Numbered from the stretch's first letter, positions 1 to 12,425 are shown. The stretch: 64,000 nt of DNA from Photobacterium angustum (GCF_002954615.1 NZ_MSCJ01000001.1:2913069-2977068); one strand, 5' to 3'. The notes: generated from the letters alone by a model not told the origin. A program made the numbers and translations.

Positions 1-921
1 TTTTTCAGTTTATTTAACTTGCTGGCAGGTGAATTTGAAAATGGTAAAAAGAAAAAAATATTACTACCTTTATCACCAGAATATATTGGTTACGCTGATG
101 CTGGTTTAAGCCCTGATATGTTTATCTCGTACCAACCTACGATCAGCATGTTGGAAGATGGCTTTTTTAAATATCATGTCGATTTTAGCAAGTTAGTCAT
201 CGATGACAGCATCGCAGCAATTTGCGCCTCTCGTCCTACTAACCCGACTGGCAATGTACTTACAGATAAAGAAATTGAACATTTAGCAGCACTGGCTAAA
301 GAGCACCAGATCCCATTAATTATCGACAATGCTTACGGCTTACCCTTCCCTGATATTATTTTTGAAGATGTAACACCATTTTGGGATGACAACACCATTC
401 TGTGCATGAGCTTATCCAAACTTGGGTTACCCGGTGTCCGATGCGGTATCGTGATTGCCAATGAAGCTATGGTTACTGCTTTGTCTAACATCAATGGTAT
501 CGTCAACTTAGCGCCTGGTAGTATTGGCCCTGCGGTGGCAACAAAAATGATCCACCAGCAAGAACTATTACCACTGAGCCAAAACGTGATTAAGCCGTTT
601 TATCATCAGAAGGTGCAACGCGCCGTTGAATTACTGCGCCAAGCTATCCCCGATCCTCGATTTAAAATTCACAAACCTGAAGGCGCTATCTTCTTATGGC
701 TATGGTTTGAAGATTTACCGATCACCACGAAGGTACTGTATCAACGCTTAAAACAACGTGGCGTACTGATCGTGCCTGGTGAATATTTCTTTATCGGATT
801 ACAAGATGAGTGGGCACATAGCCATGAATGCTTACGCATGAACTATGTCCAAGATGATGAAGCAATGCAGCGTGGTATTACGATTATTGCAGAAGAAGTC
901 GCTAAAGCTTACGCAGAATAA
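1..921 (+). CDS. avtA: Valine--pyruvate aminotransferase, 5'-truncated by the window edge
   Basis: The frame is open from base 1, so the N-terminal part of the protein lies outside the window. The visible 300-odd residues are the large PLP domain and C-terminal domain of a fold-type I aminotransferase. The sequence PEYIGYADAGL and the PLP-lysine motif SLSKLGLPG (lysine codon 418-420) match AvtA, which exchanges the amino group between alanine/pyruvate and valine/2-ketoisovalerate in the cytoplasm. The first in-frame ATG at 19 is internal and should not be taken as the start. The gene converges on gyrB across a shared terminator. The family call is firm; substrate specificity is inferred from family resemblance. 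Confidence 0.9.
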   Translation, partial: FFSLFNLLAGEFENGKKKKILLPLSPEYIGYADAGLSPDMFISYQPTISMLEDGFFKYHVDFSKLVIDDSIAAICASRPTNPTGNVLTDKEIEHLAALAKEHQIPLIIDNAYGLPFPDIIFEDVTPFWDDNTILCMSLSKLGLPGVRCGIVIANEAMVTALSNINGIVNLAPGSIGPAVATKMIHQQELLPLSQNVIKPFYHQKVQRAVELLRQAIPDPRFKIHKPEGAIFLWLWFEDLPITTKVLYQRLKQRGVLIVPGEYFFIGLQDEWAHSHECLRMNYVQDDEAMQRGITIIAEEVAKAYAE

Positions 922-950
922 CCGCTTTTTAGTTAATATGAATAAATAAA

Positions 951-978
951 AAACGCCGCTATCACTAGCGGCGTTTTT
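951..978. terminator. Bidirectional terminator between avtA and gyrB
   Basis: An 11-bp perfect stem (951-961 with 966-976) around a TCAC loop is flanked by A-runs on the left and T-runs on the right. It can therefore end transcription of avtA (+) and of the gyrB end of the dnaA operon (-). Confidence 0.85.
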
Positions 979-1010
979 ATTGAGCTTGAAAGCCAAACTA
1001 TACGTTTGTG

Positions 1011-3443
<2,433 letters not shown>

Positions 3444-3447
3444 TTAA

Positions 3448-4530
3448 TTATCCTGCGGTTATTTTACCGTGTTCCACATGGAACAACTTGCCATTTTCAT
3501 CAAGCATATCGGCAACTTGATCGTCACTAATAGCACTGATAAATACTTGGGCGTTCGTTTCCTTTAATCGTTGCGCTAGCAACGCTCGCCTGTGGCTATC
3601 CAATTCGGAAGCAAAATCATCAATAAGGTAAATACATTGTTTGCCAGTCGCTTCTGTAAGGTGTAAACCTTGCGCTAAGCGCAAAGCACACACCATCAAT
3701 TTCAGTTGTCCACGAGACAACACGTCCTCAACAGGCGTACCGGCAACCTTTATCCGTAAATCAGCTTTATGTGGCCCACTTACGGTATAGCCAAGTTGGC
3801 AATCACGTTCAAAATTGCGCTGCAACAACTCAGCATAAGGTGTTTCTTTTTCCCAGCCTCGGTAAAAGCCGAGTTGAATATCAAATTCAGGGAGAAAAAC
3901 CTGAAATATCTCTGCGGCTTTTTCTTTTACCGCAGAAATGTAATCTTTACGCCACACGCTTATTTCTTCTGCCAATAAGGCAAGCTCTTGATCCCAGTAA
4001 CTGAGCTCTCGATAACTGCGGGCAGTTTTTAATAAGGCATTACGTTGTTTAGTTAATCGTTTTAAGCGCGCCCATGCATGATAGAACTTAGGTTCAACAT
4101 GAAAAACACCCCAATCGATAAACGCTCGGCGGTATTTAGGACCGCCGATTAATAAATCAAATCCTTCAGGGGTTATCAACTGTAATGGCAAAATCTGAGC
4201 AAGTTGTGCCAATTTTTGATTGGACTCCCCTGCTATTTTTACGTCAGTTGTCCCATCACGTTTTTTGTTGATCCCTATCGGCAGCATTAACTGAGTTTGG
4301 TTATCAACCACTCGACCATGAATAAACAGCTCGGCCTGTTCATGGCGGATCACTCTGCTCGTTAAGTGGCTACGGAACGAACGCCCATGACCTAAGTAAT
4401 GGATAGCTTCCAATACACTGGTTTTGCCACTACCGTTAGCACCCACTAAAAAGTTAAAGCCAGCAGCTAATGCTAAATCACACGATGCAATATTACGAAA
4501 GTCGTGCACCATCAAACGAGTAAGTGCCAT
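3448..4530 (-). CDS. recF: DNA replication and repair protein RecF
   Basis: SMC-like ATPase of the RecFOR pathway that helps load RecA at gapped DNA. It has 360 residues. Walker [10 protein letters not shown] is at residues 30-38; the ABC signature-like segment VLSRGQLK and Walker B-like [11 protein letters not shown] follow in the C-terminal third. The start lies 2 bases after the dnaN stop, so translation is probably coupled. The C-terminal FHVEHGKI is encoded by a 16-base sequence that closely resembles a ParB-binding parS site (3470-3485); see that entry. Confidence 0.97.
   Translation of the reverse strand: MALTRLMVHDFRNIASCDLALAAGFNFLVGANGSGKTSVLEAIHYLGHGRSFRSHLTSRVIRHEQAELFIHGRVVDNQTQLMLPIGINKKRDGTTDVKIAGESNQKLAQLAQILPLQLITPEGFDLLIGGPKYRRAFIDWGVFHVEPKFYHAWARLKRLTKQRNALLKTARSYRELSYWDQELALLAEEISVWRKDYISAVKEKAAEIFQVFLPEFDIQLGFYRGWEKETPYAELLQRNFERDCQLGYTVSGPHKADLRIKVAGTPVEDVLSRGQLKLMVCALRLAQGLHLTEATGKQCIYLIDDFASELDSHRRALLAQRLKETNAQVFISAISDDQVADMLDENGKLFHVEHGKITAG
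3470..3485. other. Near-consensus parS-like site inside recF
   Basis: The 16-mer TGTTCCACATGGAACA differs from a perfect palindrome of the parS type (TGTTNCACGTGNAACA) by one central base. It lies in the 3' end of recF, where it encodes FHVEH, about 15 kb from oriC and about 18 kb from parAB. No other equally good match was noticed in the window by eye. Binding by ParB is inferred, not shown. Confidence 0.4.
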
Positions 4531-4532
4531 AC

Positions 4533-5633
4533 CTATAGTCTGATAGGCATCACCACATACATGGCTTCATCGTTAGTGGCATCTTCAATTAACGACGGCG
4601 CATTAGCATCAGATAATGACAAACGGACTTGATCGCATTTAAGAGTGTTTAATACATCCAACACATAGCTCACGTTAAAACCAATTTCTAAGCTATCGCC
4701 TTGGTAATCAACATCAAGAAACTCTTCTGCTTCTTCTTGCTCTGGGTTGTTTGCCGTAATACGCATCTCACCATTAGACAAGTTAACACGCACACCACGG
4801 AATTTTTCGTTTGATAAAATCGCCGCACGAGCAAATGCATTACGCATCTCTTCACAGCCAGCTTCTACAAACTTAGTGCTGTTTTGTGGCATAACGCGAC
4901 GATAATCAGGGAAACGTCCATCAACTAATTTAGATGTGAAGACAAAGTTGTTCACTGTCGCGCGAATATTTGAATTACCAATTTGAATGTTAACTAACGA
5001 TTCAGGGTTATCAAATAGACGAACCAACTCTAATACCCCTTTACGCGGTACGATAATTTGCTTCGTTGGTAATTCATGACCCGTATCAATCGCACATACC
5101 GCCATACGGTGGCCATCAGTTGCTACTGATCGTAAATGCTGACCATCAGTTTCAAACAACATACCATTTAAGTAGTAACGAACATCTTGGTTAGCCATTG
5201 AAAACTGCGTGCTATCAATCAACTGACGCATACGGCCTTGTTCAAGCGTAAATTCAACTTCGCTTTGCCAATCTTCAATATTTGGGAAATCAGCAGCAGG
5301 CAGTGTGGTTAATGTATAACGGCTACGGCTTGAACGAATAAGTACGCGATCACCTTCGTAACTCACCGAGATAGTGGCATTACTTGGTAAACCACGACAA
5401 ATATCGAGGAACTTACGAGAAGGTACAGTAACCGTACCGGATTCATAATCCCCTTCAAGGGCAACCTTGGCGATAAGTTCAACTTCAAGATCGGTACCCG
5501 TCATCGACAAGCAACCTTCTTCTACTTTCAACAAGATATTACCTAAAATCGGCAATGATGGACGACCACCAAGTGCTGCAGCAACTTGTTGTAAAGGCTT
5601 TAATAAATATTCGCGTTCGACGGTAAATTTCAT
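4533..5633 (-). CDS. dnaN: DNA polymerase III beta subunit (sliding clamp)
   Basis: Ring-shaped processivity clamp that tethers Pol III and other partners to DNA. The 366 residues are the standard length. Start [11 protein letters not shown] and end VVMPIRL are those of gamma-proteobacterial clamps, with three repeated clamp folds between. Only one base separates the dnaA stop codon from the dnaN ATG and there is no clear Shine-Dalgarno sequence, so coupling to dnaA translation is likely. Confidence 0.98.
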   Translation of the reverse strand: MKFTVEREYLLKPLQQVAAALGGRPSLPILGNILLKVEEGCLSMTGTDLEVELIAKVALEGDYESGTVTVPSRKFLDICRGLPSNATISVSYEGDRVLIRSSRSRYTLTTLPAADFPNIEDWQSEVEFTLEQGRMRQLIDSTQFSMANQDVRYYLNGMLFETDGQHLRSVATDGHRMAVCAIDTGHELPTKQIIVPRKGVLELVRLFDNPESLVNIQIGNSNIRATVNNFVFTSKLVDGRFPDYRRVMPQNSTKFVEAGCEEMRNAFARAAILSNEKFRGVRVNLSNGEMRITANNPEQEEAEEFLDVDYQGDSLEIGFNVSYVLDVLNTLKCDQVRLSLSDANAPSLIEDATNDEAMYVVMPIRL

Positions 5634-5634
5634 A

Positions 5635-7035
5635 TCAAGACGACAATGTTCTAATTAGGTTTGAATAATCTTCTTTAATATCGTGGCTCTCTTCACGCAG
5701 TTGCTCGATCTTACGGCAAGCATGAAGCACGGTAGTATGATCGCGACCACCAAAAGCATCACCGATCTCAGGAAGACTGTGGTTGGTCAATTCTTTTGCC
5801 AGTGCCATAGCCATCTGACGAGGACGTGCAACACTGCGAGAACGACGCTTAGACAACATATCTGCCATCTTTATTTTATAGTATTCAGCAACAGTCTTCT
5901 GAATATTATCTATCGTGACCAGCTTTTCTTGCAGTGCTAGTAAGTCACGCAATGCTTCACGAACAAAATCAATCGTGATCGCACGACCAGTGAAGTTTGC
6001 ATTAGCAATAACACGGTTCAATGCCCCTTCTAACTCACGGACATTTGAACGAAGACGCTTGGCAATAAAGAACGCCACTTCATCAGCCAGACGAATATTA
6101 TGATCTTCCGCCTTCTTCATTAAAATAGCAACGCGTGTTTCAAGCTCTGGCGGCTCAATTGCCACCGTTAAGCCCCAACCAAAACGTGATTTTAATCGAT
6201 CCTCAACCCCATTAATTTCACGCGGGTAACGATCTGAAGTCAGAATGATTTGCTGGTTACCTTCTAATAACGCATTAAAGGTATGGAAGAACTCTTCTTG
6301 AGAACGCTCTTTATTAGCAAAGAATTGAATATCATCAATCAATAATGCATCAACGCTACGGTAATAACGTTTAAACTCTTCAATCGCATTATTTTGTAAG
6401 GCTTTGACCATATCCTGCACAAAACGTTCTGAATGCATGTAAACCACTTTGGCATTCGGTTTACGGTTAGCAATCGCATTACCGACCGCATGCAATAGGT
6501 GCGTTTTACCTAACCCGGTACCGCCATATAAAAACAATGGATTATACGCCGCTCCCGGATTATCAGATACCTGACGACACGCCGCTAAACCTAACTGGTT
6601 AGATTTACCTTCAACAAAATTATTAAAATTATGTTTTGGGTTGACGTTAGAACGGTAACCACCTGGCGACTCATTTTGCACAGGAGAAGGCGCAGGCTCA
6701 TGGTGGACGGCTGGTTGAGGTTCTACCGCAGGTTTTGACTTTGGCAAAGTAAAGACGGGTGGCGCAACTGGCTGCGGCGGTGCTGCAACGGGTTTGCTCC
6801 CTACCTCAAAATGCAAGCTCGGTGCATCAGCACCACAAAACTCATTAAGTAGACGATTGATGTTATTAAGATATTTATCGCGAACCCAATCTAATACAAA
6901 TCGATTAGGAGCAAATAATGTCAAAGTATGATCATTTAACTCAGCCTGAAGCGGACGTAGCCACATACTGAATTCTGTCGCAGGGAGTTCTTCTTGAAGG
7001 CGTTGAAGGCACTGCAACCATAGCGAAGATGACAA
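5635..7035 (-). CDS. dnaA: Chromosomal replication initiator DnaA (TTG start)
   Basis: AAA+ initiator that binds DnaA boxes and opens oriC. I place the start at the TTG of codon 7035-7033, giving a 466-residue protein beginning [10 protein letters not shown], as in Vibrio DnaA. A GGAG sits six bases upstream of this TTG. The in-frame ATG at 7065 would add ten residues without a good ribosome site. Domain I is residues 1-80, followed by a proline-rich linker, the AAA+ domain with GGTGLGKTH at about 171-179 and LLIDDIQFF, and domain IV with the DNA-binding signature [11 protein letters not shown]. It is the first gene of the replication operon. Confidence 0.97.
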   Translation of the reverse strand: MSSSLWLQCLQRLQEELPATEFSMWLRPLQAELNDHTLTLFAPNRFVLDWVRDKYLNNINRLLNEFCGADAPSLHFEVGSKPVAAPPQPVAPPVFTLPKSKPAVEPQPAVHHEPAPSPVQNESPGGYRSNVNPKHNFNNFVEGKSNQLGLAACRQVSDNPGAAYNPLFLYGGTGLGKTHLLHAVGNAIANRKPNAKVVYMHSERFVQDMVKALQNNAIEEFKRYYRSVDALLIDDIQFFANKERSQEEFFHTFNALLEGNQQIILTSDRYPREINGVEDRLKSRFGWGLTVAIEPPELETRVAILMKKAEDHNIRLADEVAFFIAKRLRSNVRELEGALNRVIANANFTGRAITIDFVREALRDLLALQEKLVTIDNIQKTVAEYYKIKMADMLSKRRSRSVARPRQMAMALAKELTNHSLPEIGDAFGGRDHTTVLHACRKIEQLREESHDIKEDYSNLIRTLSS

Positions 7036-7065
7036 GGTAGACTCCACACTGAATAAACAAAACAT

Positions 7066-7510
7066 AAAAGGAAGATAATTTTATACTCGCTGAACAAGGA
7101 TCACCAGTAAAGAGATCGCAGATCCAGTGAATAAGATCGAACTTATGCACATAGATCGCACTACAACATGCAAGATCAGCACAAATTAACCCACCATTAC
7201 CCACAGCTATATTAACACAGCTAGCACAAAGATAAGTCTTTCATTCCCCGTTAAATGGTATTTTTACTGAAGAATGACCATTTTATCATCGTCAATTATC
7301 ATCCACAGGGAAAAGTTTTCATTGTGGGTAACCTTTTCTATCAATTTCCTCGCTCACATCATGCAGAAAAGACATGATGACACACGGTAATATGCTAGCA
7401 ATTAAACAAATAGTTATTTCAAATAACTGTAAATTATTATCTTTATCATTTAATGCCAAGGTAGGATTTATTACGCACATAAAACACTACGAATAAAAGG
7501 TAAATACCGA
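7066..7510. promoter_or_regulatory. dnaA control region and divergent ABC-operon upstream region
   Basis: No gene lies here. There is a perfect DnaA box TTATGCACA at 7143-7151. One-mismatch boxes are at 7197-7205 (TTACCCACA), 7299-7307 (TCATCCACA) and 7323-7331 (TGTGGGTAA, reverse strand). Six GATC sites fall within about 80 bases (7098-7175). This is the pattern expected for DnaA autoregulation and SeqA/Dam control of the dnaA promoter; exact promoter elements were not assigned. Confidence 0.7.
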
Positions 7511-8266
7511 ATGAAAAACTGGATAAAACCCGCAGTTGTTGCCACAACACTGCTTGCATGTTCTACCACCAGCGTTATGGCAGCAACTACGGTAAAAGTC
7601 GGTATGTCTGGACGTTATTTCCCTTTTACATTTGTTAGTAACGACAAATTACAGGGATTTGAAGTCGACCTTTGGCATGAGATTGGTAAACGTAATGACT
7701 ATAAGGTTGAATTTGTCACAGCAAGTTTCTCAGGGTTGTTTGGACAATTAGAGACAGGACGTATTGATACAATTTCAAACCAAATTACCATTACCCCAGA
7801 ACGCCAAGCCAAATTCTTATTTAGCCAGCCTTATGTCATTGATGGTGCACAATTAGTGGTAAGAAAAGGCAATGATACGATCCACTCAACAGCTGATTTA
7901 AATAATAAAACCGTTGGCGTTAATCTTGGTTCAAACTACGAGCAATTATTGCGAGATCTACCTAACGCTAAACAAATCAACATCAAGACGTATGACAGTG
8001 GTATTGAGCAAGATGTCGCACTAGGACGAACAGATGCCTTTGTTATGGATCGTTTATCTTCCGTTGCCATTATCAAAGATAAACCCTTACCGCTTCAGTT
8101 AGCTGGTCAACCGTTTGCAACCATTGAAAATGCGTGGCCGTTTTTAAATACCTCCCACGGTAAATTGCTTCAACAGCAAGTGAATACGGCATTAGCAGCA
8201 ATGCGCAAAGACGGCACTCTAACGGCTATTTCAACCAAATGGTTCGATAACGATATAACCCAATAA
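7511..8266 (+). CDS. Amino-acid ABC transporter, periplasmic binding protein
   Basis: Family 3 extracellular solute-binding protein (SBP_bac_3) of 251 residues. A classic signal peptide with cleavage after SVMA (about residue 24) directs it to the periplasm. The mature protein starts with KVGMSGRYFPFTFV, includes QGFEVDLWHEIGKR, and has the lobe-crossing segments of cystine/polar amino-acid binders such as TcyJ (FliY). AAAGGT lies upstream of the ATG. It is followed by its permease and ATPase genes after a strong hairpin. The exact ligand cannot be read from the sequence; cystine or another polar amino acid is the best guess. Confidence 0.88.
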   Translation: MKNWIKPAVVATTLLACSTTSVMAATTVKVGMSGRYFPFTFVSNDKLQGFEVDLWHEIGKRNDYKVEFVTASFSGLFGQLETGRIDTISNQITITPERQAKFLFSQPYVIDGAQLVVRKGNDTIHSTADLNNKTVGVNLGSNYEQLLRDLPNAKQINIKTYDSGIEQDVALGRTDAFVMDRLSSVAIIKDKPLPLQLAGQPFATIENAWPFLNTSHGKLLQQQVNTALAAMRKDGTLTAISTKWFDNDITQ

Positions 8267-8273
8267 AACGATC

Positions 8274-8311
8274 CCACCATTGACCGTTTAACTCAATGGT
8301 GGCTCTTTCTT
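8274..8311 (+). terminator. Intra-operon hairpin after the binding-protein gene
   Basis: A perfect 10-bp stem (8274-8283 with 8293-8302) with a 9-base loop precedes CTCTTTCTT. It probably acts as a weak terminator or 3' stabiliser that leaves binding-protein mRNA in excess over permease mRNA. Confidence 0.6.
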
Positions 8312-8345
8312 CGCTTTCATACCTTCAATACAACGGATCACCATT

Positions 8346-9017
8346 ATGGGTTTTGATTTTAATTACATGCTGTCGTTGATGCCTATATTGTTGAAATACC
8401 TACCAACAACATTATTAATGGCAACCATTGGCGCAATATTTGCTCTCGTAGTTGGCCTTATTCTCGCATTAATACGGATTTATCAATTACCACTGCTCAA
8501 TACACTGACTCAGCTTTATATAAGTTTCTTTCGCGGTACCCCATTACTGGTACAGCTCTTTTTACTTTATTACGGCTTACCACAGATCATACCAAGCTTG
8601 GTCGGGCTAGATGCATTTAGCGCGGCCGTGATTGGTCTTAGTCTGCATTTTGCCGCTTACATGGCTGAAAGTATTCGCGCAGCAATTACAGGGGTTGATC
8701 GAAGCCAACGTGAAGCGAGTTTGGCGATTGGCATGACAGAATGGCAAACAATGCGGCGTATTATTTTACCGCAAGCCACCCGTATCGCCTTACCGTCGTT
8801 GATGAATTATTTTATCGATATGATCAAATCCACGTCACTCGCGTTTACGCTTGGCGTACCAGAGATTATGGCCAAAGCACAAATGGAAGCCTCATCAAGC
8901 TTTAAATTTTTTGAAGCATTCTTGGCTGTTGCAATGATTTATTGGGCAGTGGTGGTAGTGCTTACTCGCTTACAACAACTGGCTGAAACCCGTTTAGACA
9001 GGGCATATGTACGATGA
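8346..9017 (+). CDS. Amino-acid ABC transporter, permease
   Basis: Inner-membrane permease of the HisM/GlnP type, 223 residues, with about five membrane segments. The N-terminal segment LPTTLLMATIGAIFALVVG and the cytoplasmic EAA loop EASLAIGMTEWQTMRRIILPQA (ATPase contact) are clear. The stop overlaps the ATPase start by four bases (ATGA). It forms the importer with the binding protein at 7511 and the ATPase at 9014. A single permease gene suggests a homodimer. Confidence 0.9.
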   Translation: MGFDFNYMLSLMPILLKYLPTTLLMATIGAIFALVVGLILALIRIYQLPLLNTLTQLYISFFRGTPLLVQLFLLYYGLPQIIPSLVGLDAFSAAVIGLSLHFAAYMAESIRAAITGVDRSQREASLAIGMTEWQTMRRIILPQATRIALPSLMNYFIDMIKSTSLAFTLGVPEIMAKAQMEASSSFKFFEAFLAVAMIYWAVVVVLTRLQQLAETRLDRAYVR

Positions 9018-9751
9018 TAAAGATCAAACAACTTACCAAACAGTTTGGTGAACATACCGTCTTTAGTAACCTTGATTTAGAAATACAAAAAGGCGAAATC
9101 GTAGCAATTATAGGCCCATCAGGTACCGGGAAATCGACTTTTTTACGCTGCCTTAATTACCTTGATAGTGCTAATAGCGGTTCGATCACTATCAATACCA
9201 CCACGATTGACTGCACACAGCCGAAAAAAAGTGAGATTTTAGCTCTTCGCCGCCAAACCGGGTTTGTGTTTCAAAATTACGCCTTATTTAATCATCTCAC
9301 AGCGCAACAAAATATCAGTGAAGGATTAGAAGTCGTTAAAGGCCAGAGTAAACAACAAGCTAAAGCGCGTGCTTTAGACATTTTGAGCGATATTGGTTTA
9401 TCCGATAAAGCCAATGCTTATCCAGCAGCACTCTCAGGCGGTCAACAACAACGTATTGGTATTGGTCGAGCAATGGCATTAGATGCTGAATTATTGTTGC
9501 TTGATGAGCCAACATCAGCCTTGGATCCCCTATGGGTAAATGAGGTATTAAGCTTGATCAAACAATTAGCTCAACAACAGCAAACCATGTTGATCGTCAC
9601 CCACGAATTACAGTTTGCCCGAGAAGTCGCCGATAGAGTGATCTTCATGGCTGACGGCGAGTTTGTCGAGCAAGGACCACCACAACAGATCTTCACTCAA
9701 CCCAAGGATCCACGGCTACAAGCGTTCTTAACACAAATTGAGATCCAATAA
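9014..9751 (+). CDS. Amino-acid ABC transporter, ATP-binding protein
   Basis: Polar amino-acid ABC ATPase of 245 residues. It shows Walker A GPSGTGKST, a Q-loop (FVFQNYALF), signature LSGGQQQR, Walker B LLLLDEPTSALDP and the switch histidine in IVTHE. The four-base overlap with the permease gene indicates coupled translation. Its substrate follows from the binding protein, which is not determined here. Confidence 0.92.
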   Translation: MIKIKQLTKQFGEHTVFSNLDLEIQKGEIVAIIGPSGTGKSTFLRCLNYLDSANSGSITINTTTIDCTQPKKSEILALRRQTGFVFQNYALFNHLTAQQNISEGLEVVKGQSKQQAKARALDILSDIGLSDKANAYPAALSGGQQQRIGIGRAMALDAELLLLDEPTSALDPLWVNEVLSLIKQLAQQQQTMLIVTHELQFAREVADRVIFMADGEFVEQGPPQQIFTQPKDPRLQAFLTQIEIQ

Positions 9752-9757
9752 GGATCC

Positions 9758-9934
9758 TTGAAGTTCGTCTAATAAAAAGTATAATGCAGCGCCCGTTGCC
9801 AGTTACACGTATATTTATTGACTCTTTGTTAGTCAGTGATTACAATTCCGCCTCTTTGTTAGAGGTGTTTGACTAATTTAAGTCAAAGACTGGTAACGAA
9901 CTTAAAAACTGATCAGTTAATTTAAGGTAACAAA
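9758..9934 (+). promoter_or_regulatory. rpmH promoter and leader
   Basis: Two promoter candidates are visible: TTGAAG-N16-TATAAT (9758-9785) and TTGACT-N17-TACAAT (9818-9846). The leader contains two small hairpins (9851-9865 and 9868-9887). An 11-base direct repeat CTCTTTGTTAG occurs at 9822-9832 and 9852-9862. The promoters are inferred from consensus match and spacing. Confidence 0.6.
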
Positions 9935-10072
9935 ATGTCTAAACGTACTTTCCAACCAACTGTTCTTAAGCGTAAGCGTACTCACGGTTTCCGTGCTCGC
10001 ATGGCTACTAAGAACGGTCGTGCAACAATCAATGCACGTCGCGCTAAAGGCCGTAAGCGTCTTTCTAAGTAA
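9935..10072 (+). CDS. rpmH: 50S ribosomal protein L34
   Basis: A very basic 45-residue protein beginning [15 protein letters not shown] and ending GRKRLSK, the typical L34 sequence and length. It is part of the large ribosomal subunit. AAGGT lies eight bases upstream of the ATG. It heads the rpmH-rnpA-yidD-yidC cluster, with rnpA starting 15 bases downstream. Confidence 0.97.
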   Translation: MSKRTFQPTVLKRKRTHGFRARMATKNGRATINARRAKGRKRLSK

Positions 10073-10087
10073 TCATCGACGATTATT

Positions 10088-10444
10088 TTGAAGAACTACG
10101 CTTTTTCTCGGGAGTTACGCTTGTTAACTCCCGAACATTATAAAACTGTCTTCCAGCAAGCTCATCGTGCTGGCTCTCCTCACTTAACTATTCTTGCCCG
10201 TTCTAACGAACTAAACTGCCCCCGTCTTGGTCTGGCTGTTCCAAAAAAACAGATTAAAACTGCTGTAGATAGAAATCGCTTTAAACGTATTGTGCGTGAA
10301 AGTTTTCGTCTGAAACAACATCAGCTTCCAGCAAAAGACTTCGTAGTGATTGCAAAGAAATCAGCTAACGAGTTGAGTAACGAAGAACTCTTCAAGTTGT
10401 TAGATAAGTTATGGCATCGCCTGTCTCGCCCTTCGCGTGGCTAG
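10088..10444 (+). CDS. rnpA: Ribonuclease P protein component (TTG start)
   Basis: Protein subunit of RNase P, which aids the RNA subunit in cutting 5' leaders from pre-tRNA. It has 118 residues. The RNR-type RNA-binding signature is seen as [15 protein letters not shown]. The start codon is TTG at 10088 with no clear Shine-Dalgarno sequence, consistent with the low, coupled expression of rnpA after rpmH. The sequence after it ([17 protein letters not shown]) aligns with the normal N-terminus. The 3' end overlaps yidD by 34 bases. Confidence 0.95.
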   Translation: MKNYAFSRELRLLTPEHYKTVFQQAHRAGSPHLTILARSNELNCPRLGLAVPKKQIKTAVDRNRFKRIVRESFRLKQHQLPAKDFVVIAKKSANELSNEELFKLLDKLWHRLSRPSRG

Positions 10445-10668
10445 TCGTAGGACTAGTCCGCTTTTACCAACTGGCAATCAGTCCTCTCCTTGGGCCACGC
10501 TGTCGTTTCACTCCGACCTGCTCCCAATATGCGATCGAAGCTGTAAAAACGCATGGAGCGTTAAAAGGTTGTTGGTTAGCGGCGAAACGTCTATTAAAAT
10601 GTCACCCTTTAAATGACGGTGGTTACGACCCCGTTCCGCCAACTAAGCATAACGACAGAGAACATTAA
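10411..10668 (+). CDS. yidD: Membrane protein insertion efficiency factor YidD
   Basis: Small 85-residue protein with an N-terminal amphipathic/hydrophobic stretch and the family core [19 protein letters not shown] with two conserved cysteines, then GGYDPVPP. It assists YidC-dependent membrane insertion at the inner membrane. It begins inside the end of rnpA in another frame and ends two bases before yidC, an arrangement that is standard for this cluster. Confidence 0.95.
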   Translation: MASPVSPFAWLVVGLVRFYQLAISPLLGPRCRFTPTCSQYAIEAVKTHGALKGCWLAAKRLLKCHPLNDGGYDPVPPTKHNDREH

Positions 10669-10670
10669 CT

Positions 10671-12305
10671 ATGGGTTCCCAACGTAATATTCTGTTAATT
10701 GCCCTACTTTTTGTCTCATTCTTATTATTTCAACAATGGAATGCTGACAAAACTCCTAAGCCTCAAAGCCAAGGTGTAGCGCAACAATCGACACAAAGCA
10801 GTGATATCCCGTCACATTCTGCTGAAGGTCAGCCACTAACTGATCAAACTAGCTCACAAAACTTAATTACCATTAAAACGGATGTACTGGAATTAACAGT
10901 CGATACGCTTGGTGGTGATGTAGTTGATGCTAAACTTCTAAAATACAACAACACACTAGATTCAAAAGACCCGTTTGTACTGCTTAACGATACAGATGGT
11001 CATGACTATATTGCACAATCAGGTTTAATCGGCCCGAATGGTGCTGATTCTCAACAAGGTGGCCGTGCGCAATACAGCGTAACAGCAAAAGACTTTGTAA
11101 TGGGTCCTGAGCAAAATGAATTACGTGTACCGATGACATTCACTAAAGATGGCATCAATTACACCAAAACATTTGTTCTTAAGCGTAATGATTACGCTGT
11201 TAACGTTGATTACACCGTTGCGAACAACACTGATAAAGCAGCAAGCGTACAAATGTATGCGCAGCTTCGCCATAAGCTAAGTGATTCAGGCGGTAGCCTA
11301 ACTATGCCTACTTACCTAGGTGGCGCATACTCAGCGAACGATACTAAGTACAAGAAATACAGTTTCGACGACATGAAGGATAAGAACCTTGATGTTGCTG
11401 CAAACGAAGGTTGGGTTGCTATCATGCAACACTACTTTGTTTCTGCTTGGATCCCACGCGATGGCGCAGATCAAACGTCTCAAGTTTACTCGACCACAAG
11501 TAATGGTAACGGCTACATTGGTGTTCGTATGCCAATCGAAACGGTTGCACCGGGTCAAAGTAAAGAAATCAAAGCAACGCTTTGGGTTGGTCCTAAACTT
11601 CAGAACGAAATGGCTGCAACGGCGAAGAACCTTAACCTAACAGTTGATTACGGTTGGCTATGGTTTATCGCAAACCCACTACACAAGCTATTATCATTTA
11701 TCCATAGCCTTGTGGGTAACTGGGGTATTGCAATCATCATCCTAACGTTCATTGTTCGTGGTGCAATGTACCCACTAACAAAAGCGCAATACACGTCAAT
11801 GGCTAAAATGCGTATGCTACAGCCAAAGATCCAAGCAATGCGTGAGCGTTTAGGCGACGACCGTCAACGTCAAAGCCAAGAGATGATGGAACTGTACAAG
11901 AAAGAGAAAGTTAACCCACTGGGTGGCTGTCTTCCTATCTTGCTACAGATGCCAATCTTCATTGCACTGTACTGGGCATTAATGGAATCAGTTGAATTGC
12001 GTCACGCGCCATTCTTCGGTTGGATCCATGACTTGTCAGCACAAGACCCGTACTACGTGCTACCTATCTTAATGGGTATCACTATGTTCTTTATCCAGAA
12101 GATGAGTCCGTCAACAGTGACAGACCCTATGCAGCAGAAGATCATGACCTTTATGCCGGTTATGTTTACTTTCTTCTTCCTGTTCTTCCCTTCAGGTCTA
12201 GTACTTTACTGGTTAGTGTCAAACATCGTGACGTTAATCCAGCAAACTATTATTTTCCGTGCCCTTGAGAAAAAAGGCTTACACAGCAGTAAAAAAGCGA
12301 AGTAA
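10671..12305 (+). CDS. yidC: Membrane protein insertase YidC
   Basis: Full-length insertase of 544 residues. TM1 is at about residues 5-22. The large periplasmic P1 beta-domain spans about 50-330, and the five-helix core follows. The hydrophilic-groove arginine ([10 protein letters not shown], about residue 363) and the C1 coiled-coil hairpin ([17 protein letters not shown]) are present. It inserts membrane proteins alone or with SecYEG; the Fo subunits encoded by atpB and atpE in this window are typical clients. It ends in a strong terminator. Its 3' half is nearly repeated in the next gene. Confidence 0.97.
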   Translation: MGSQRNILLIALLFVSFLLFQQWNADKTPKPQSQGVAQQSTQSSDIPSHSAEGQPLTDQTSSQNLITIKTDVLELTVDTLGGDVVDAKLLKYNNTLDSKDPFVLLNDTDGHDYIAQSGLIGPNGADSQQGGRAQYSVTAKDFVMGPEQNELRVPMTFTKDGINYTKTFVLKRNDYAVNVDYTVANNTDKAASVQMYAQLRHKLSDSGGSLTMPTYLGGAYSANDTKYKKYSFDDMKDKNLDVAANEGWVAIMQHYFVSAWIPRDGADQTSQVYSTTSNGNGYIGVRMPIETVAPGQSKEIKATLWVGPKLQNEMAATAKNLNLTVDYGWLWFIANPLHKLLSFIHSLVGNWGIAIIILTFIVRGAMYPLTKAQYTSMAKMRMLQPKIQAMRERLGDDRQRQSQEMMELYKKEKVNPLGGCLPILLQMPIFIALYWALMESVELRHAPFFGWIHDLSAQDPYYVLPILMGITMFFIQKMSPSTVTDPMQQKIMTFMPVMFTFFFLFFPSGLVLYWLVSNIVTLIQQTIIFRALEKKGLHSSKKAK

Positions 12306-12320
12306 TCTTCTCTAGCACTA

Positions 12321-12348
12321 AAAGGCGACCCTCGGGTCGCCTTTTTTA
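12321..12348 (+). terminator. Terminator after yidC
   Basis: A 9-bp GC-rich perfect stem (12323-12331 with 12334-12342) is followed by a T-run. It separates yidC from the short paralogue, which must therefore rely on readthrough or its own promoter. Confidence 0.9.
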
Positions 12349-12425
12349 TTTGCATTACTCGGACTTTAATACGATTATTATTGGTTAAAATTTAATCTTT
12401 ATATGGTAGAGCTCGGCACAACATT

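Noticed and set aside
6941..7204. An 87-codon minus-strand frame over the dnaA start
   Set aside because: It overlaps the dnaA N-terminus in another frame and the DnaA-box region; composition is not protein-like.
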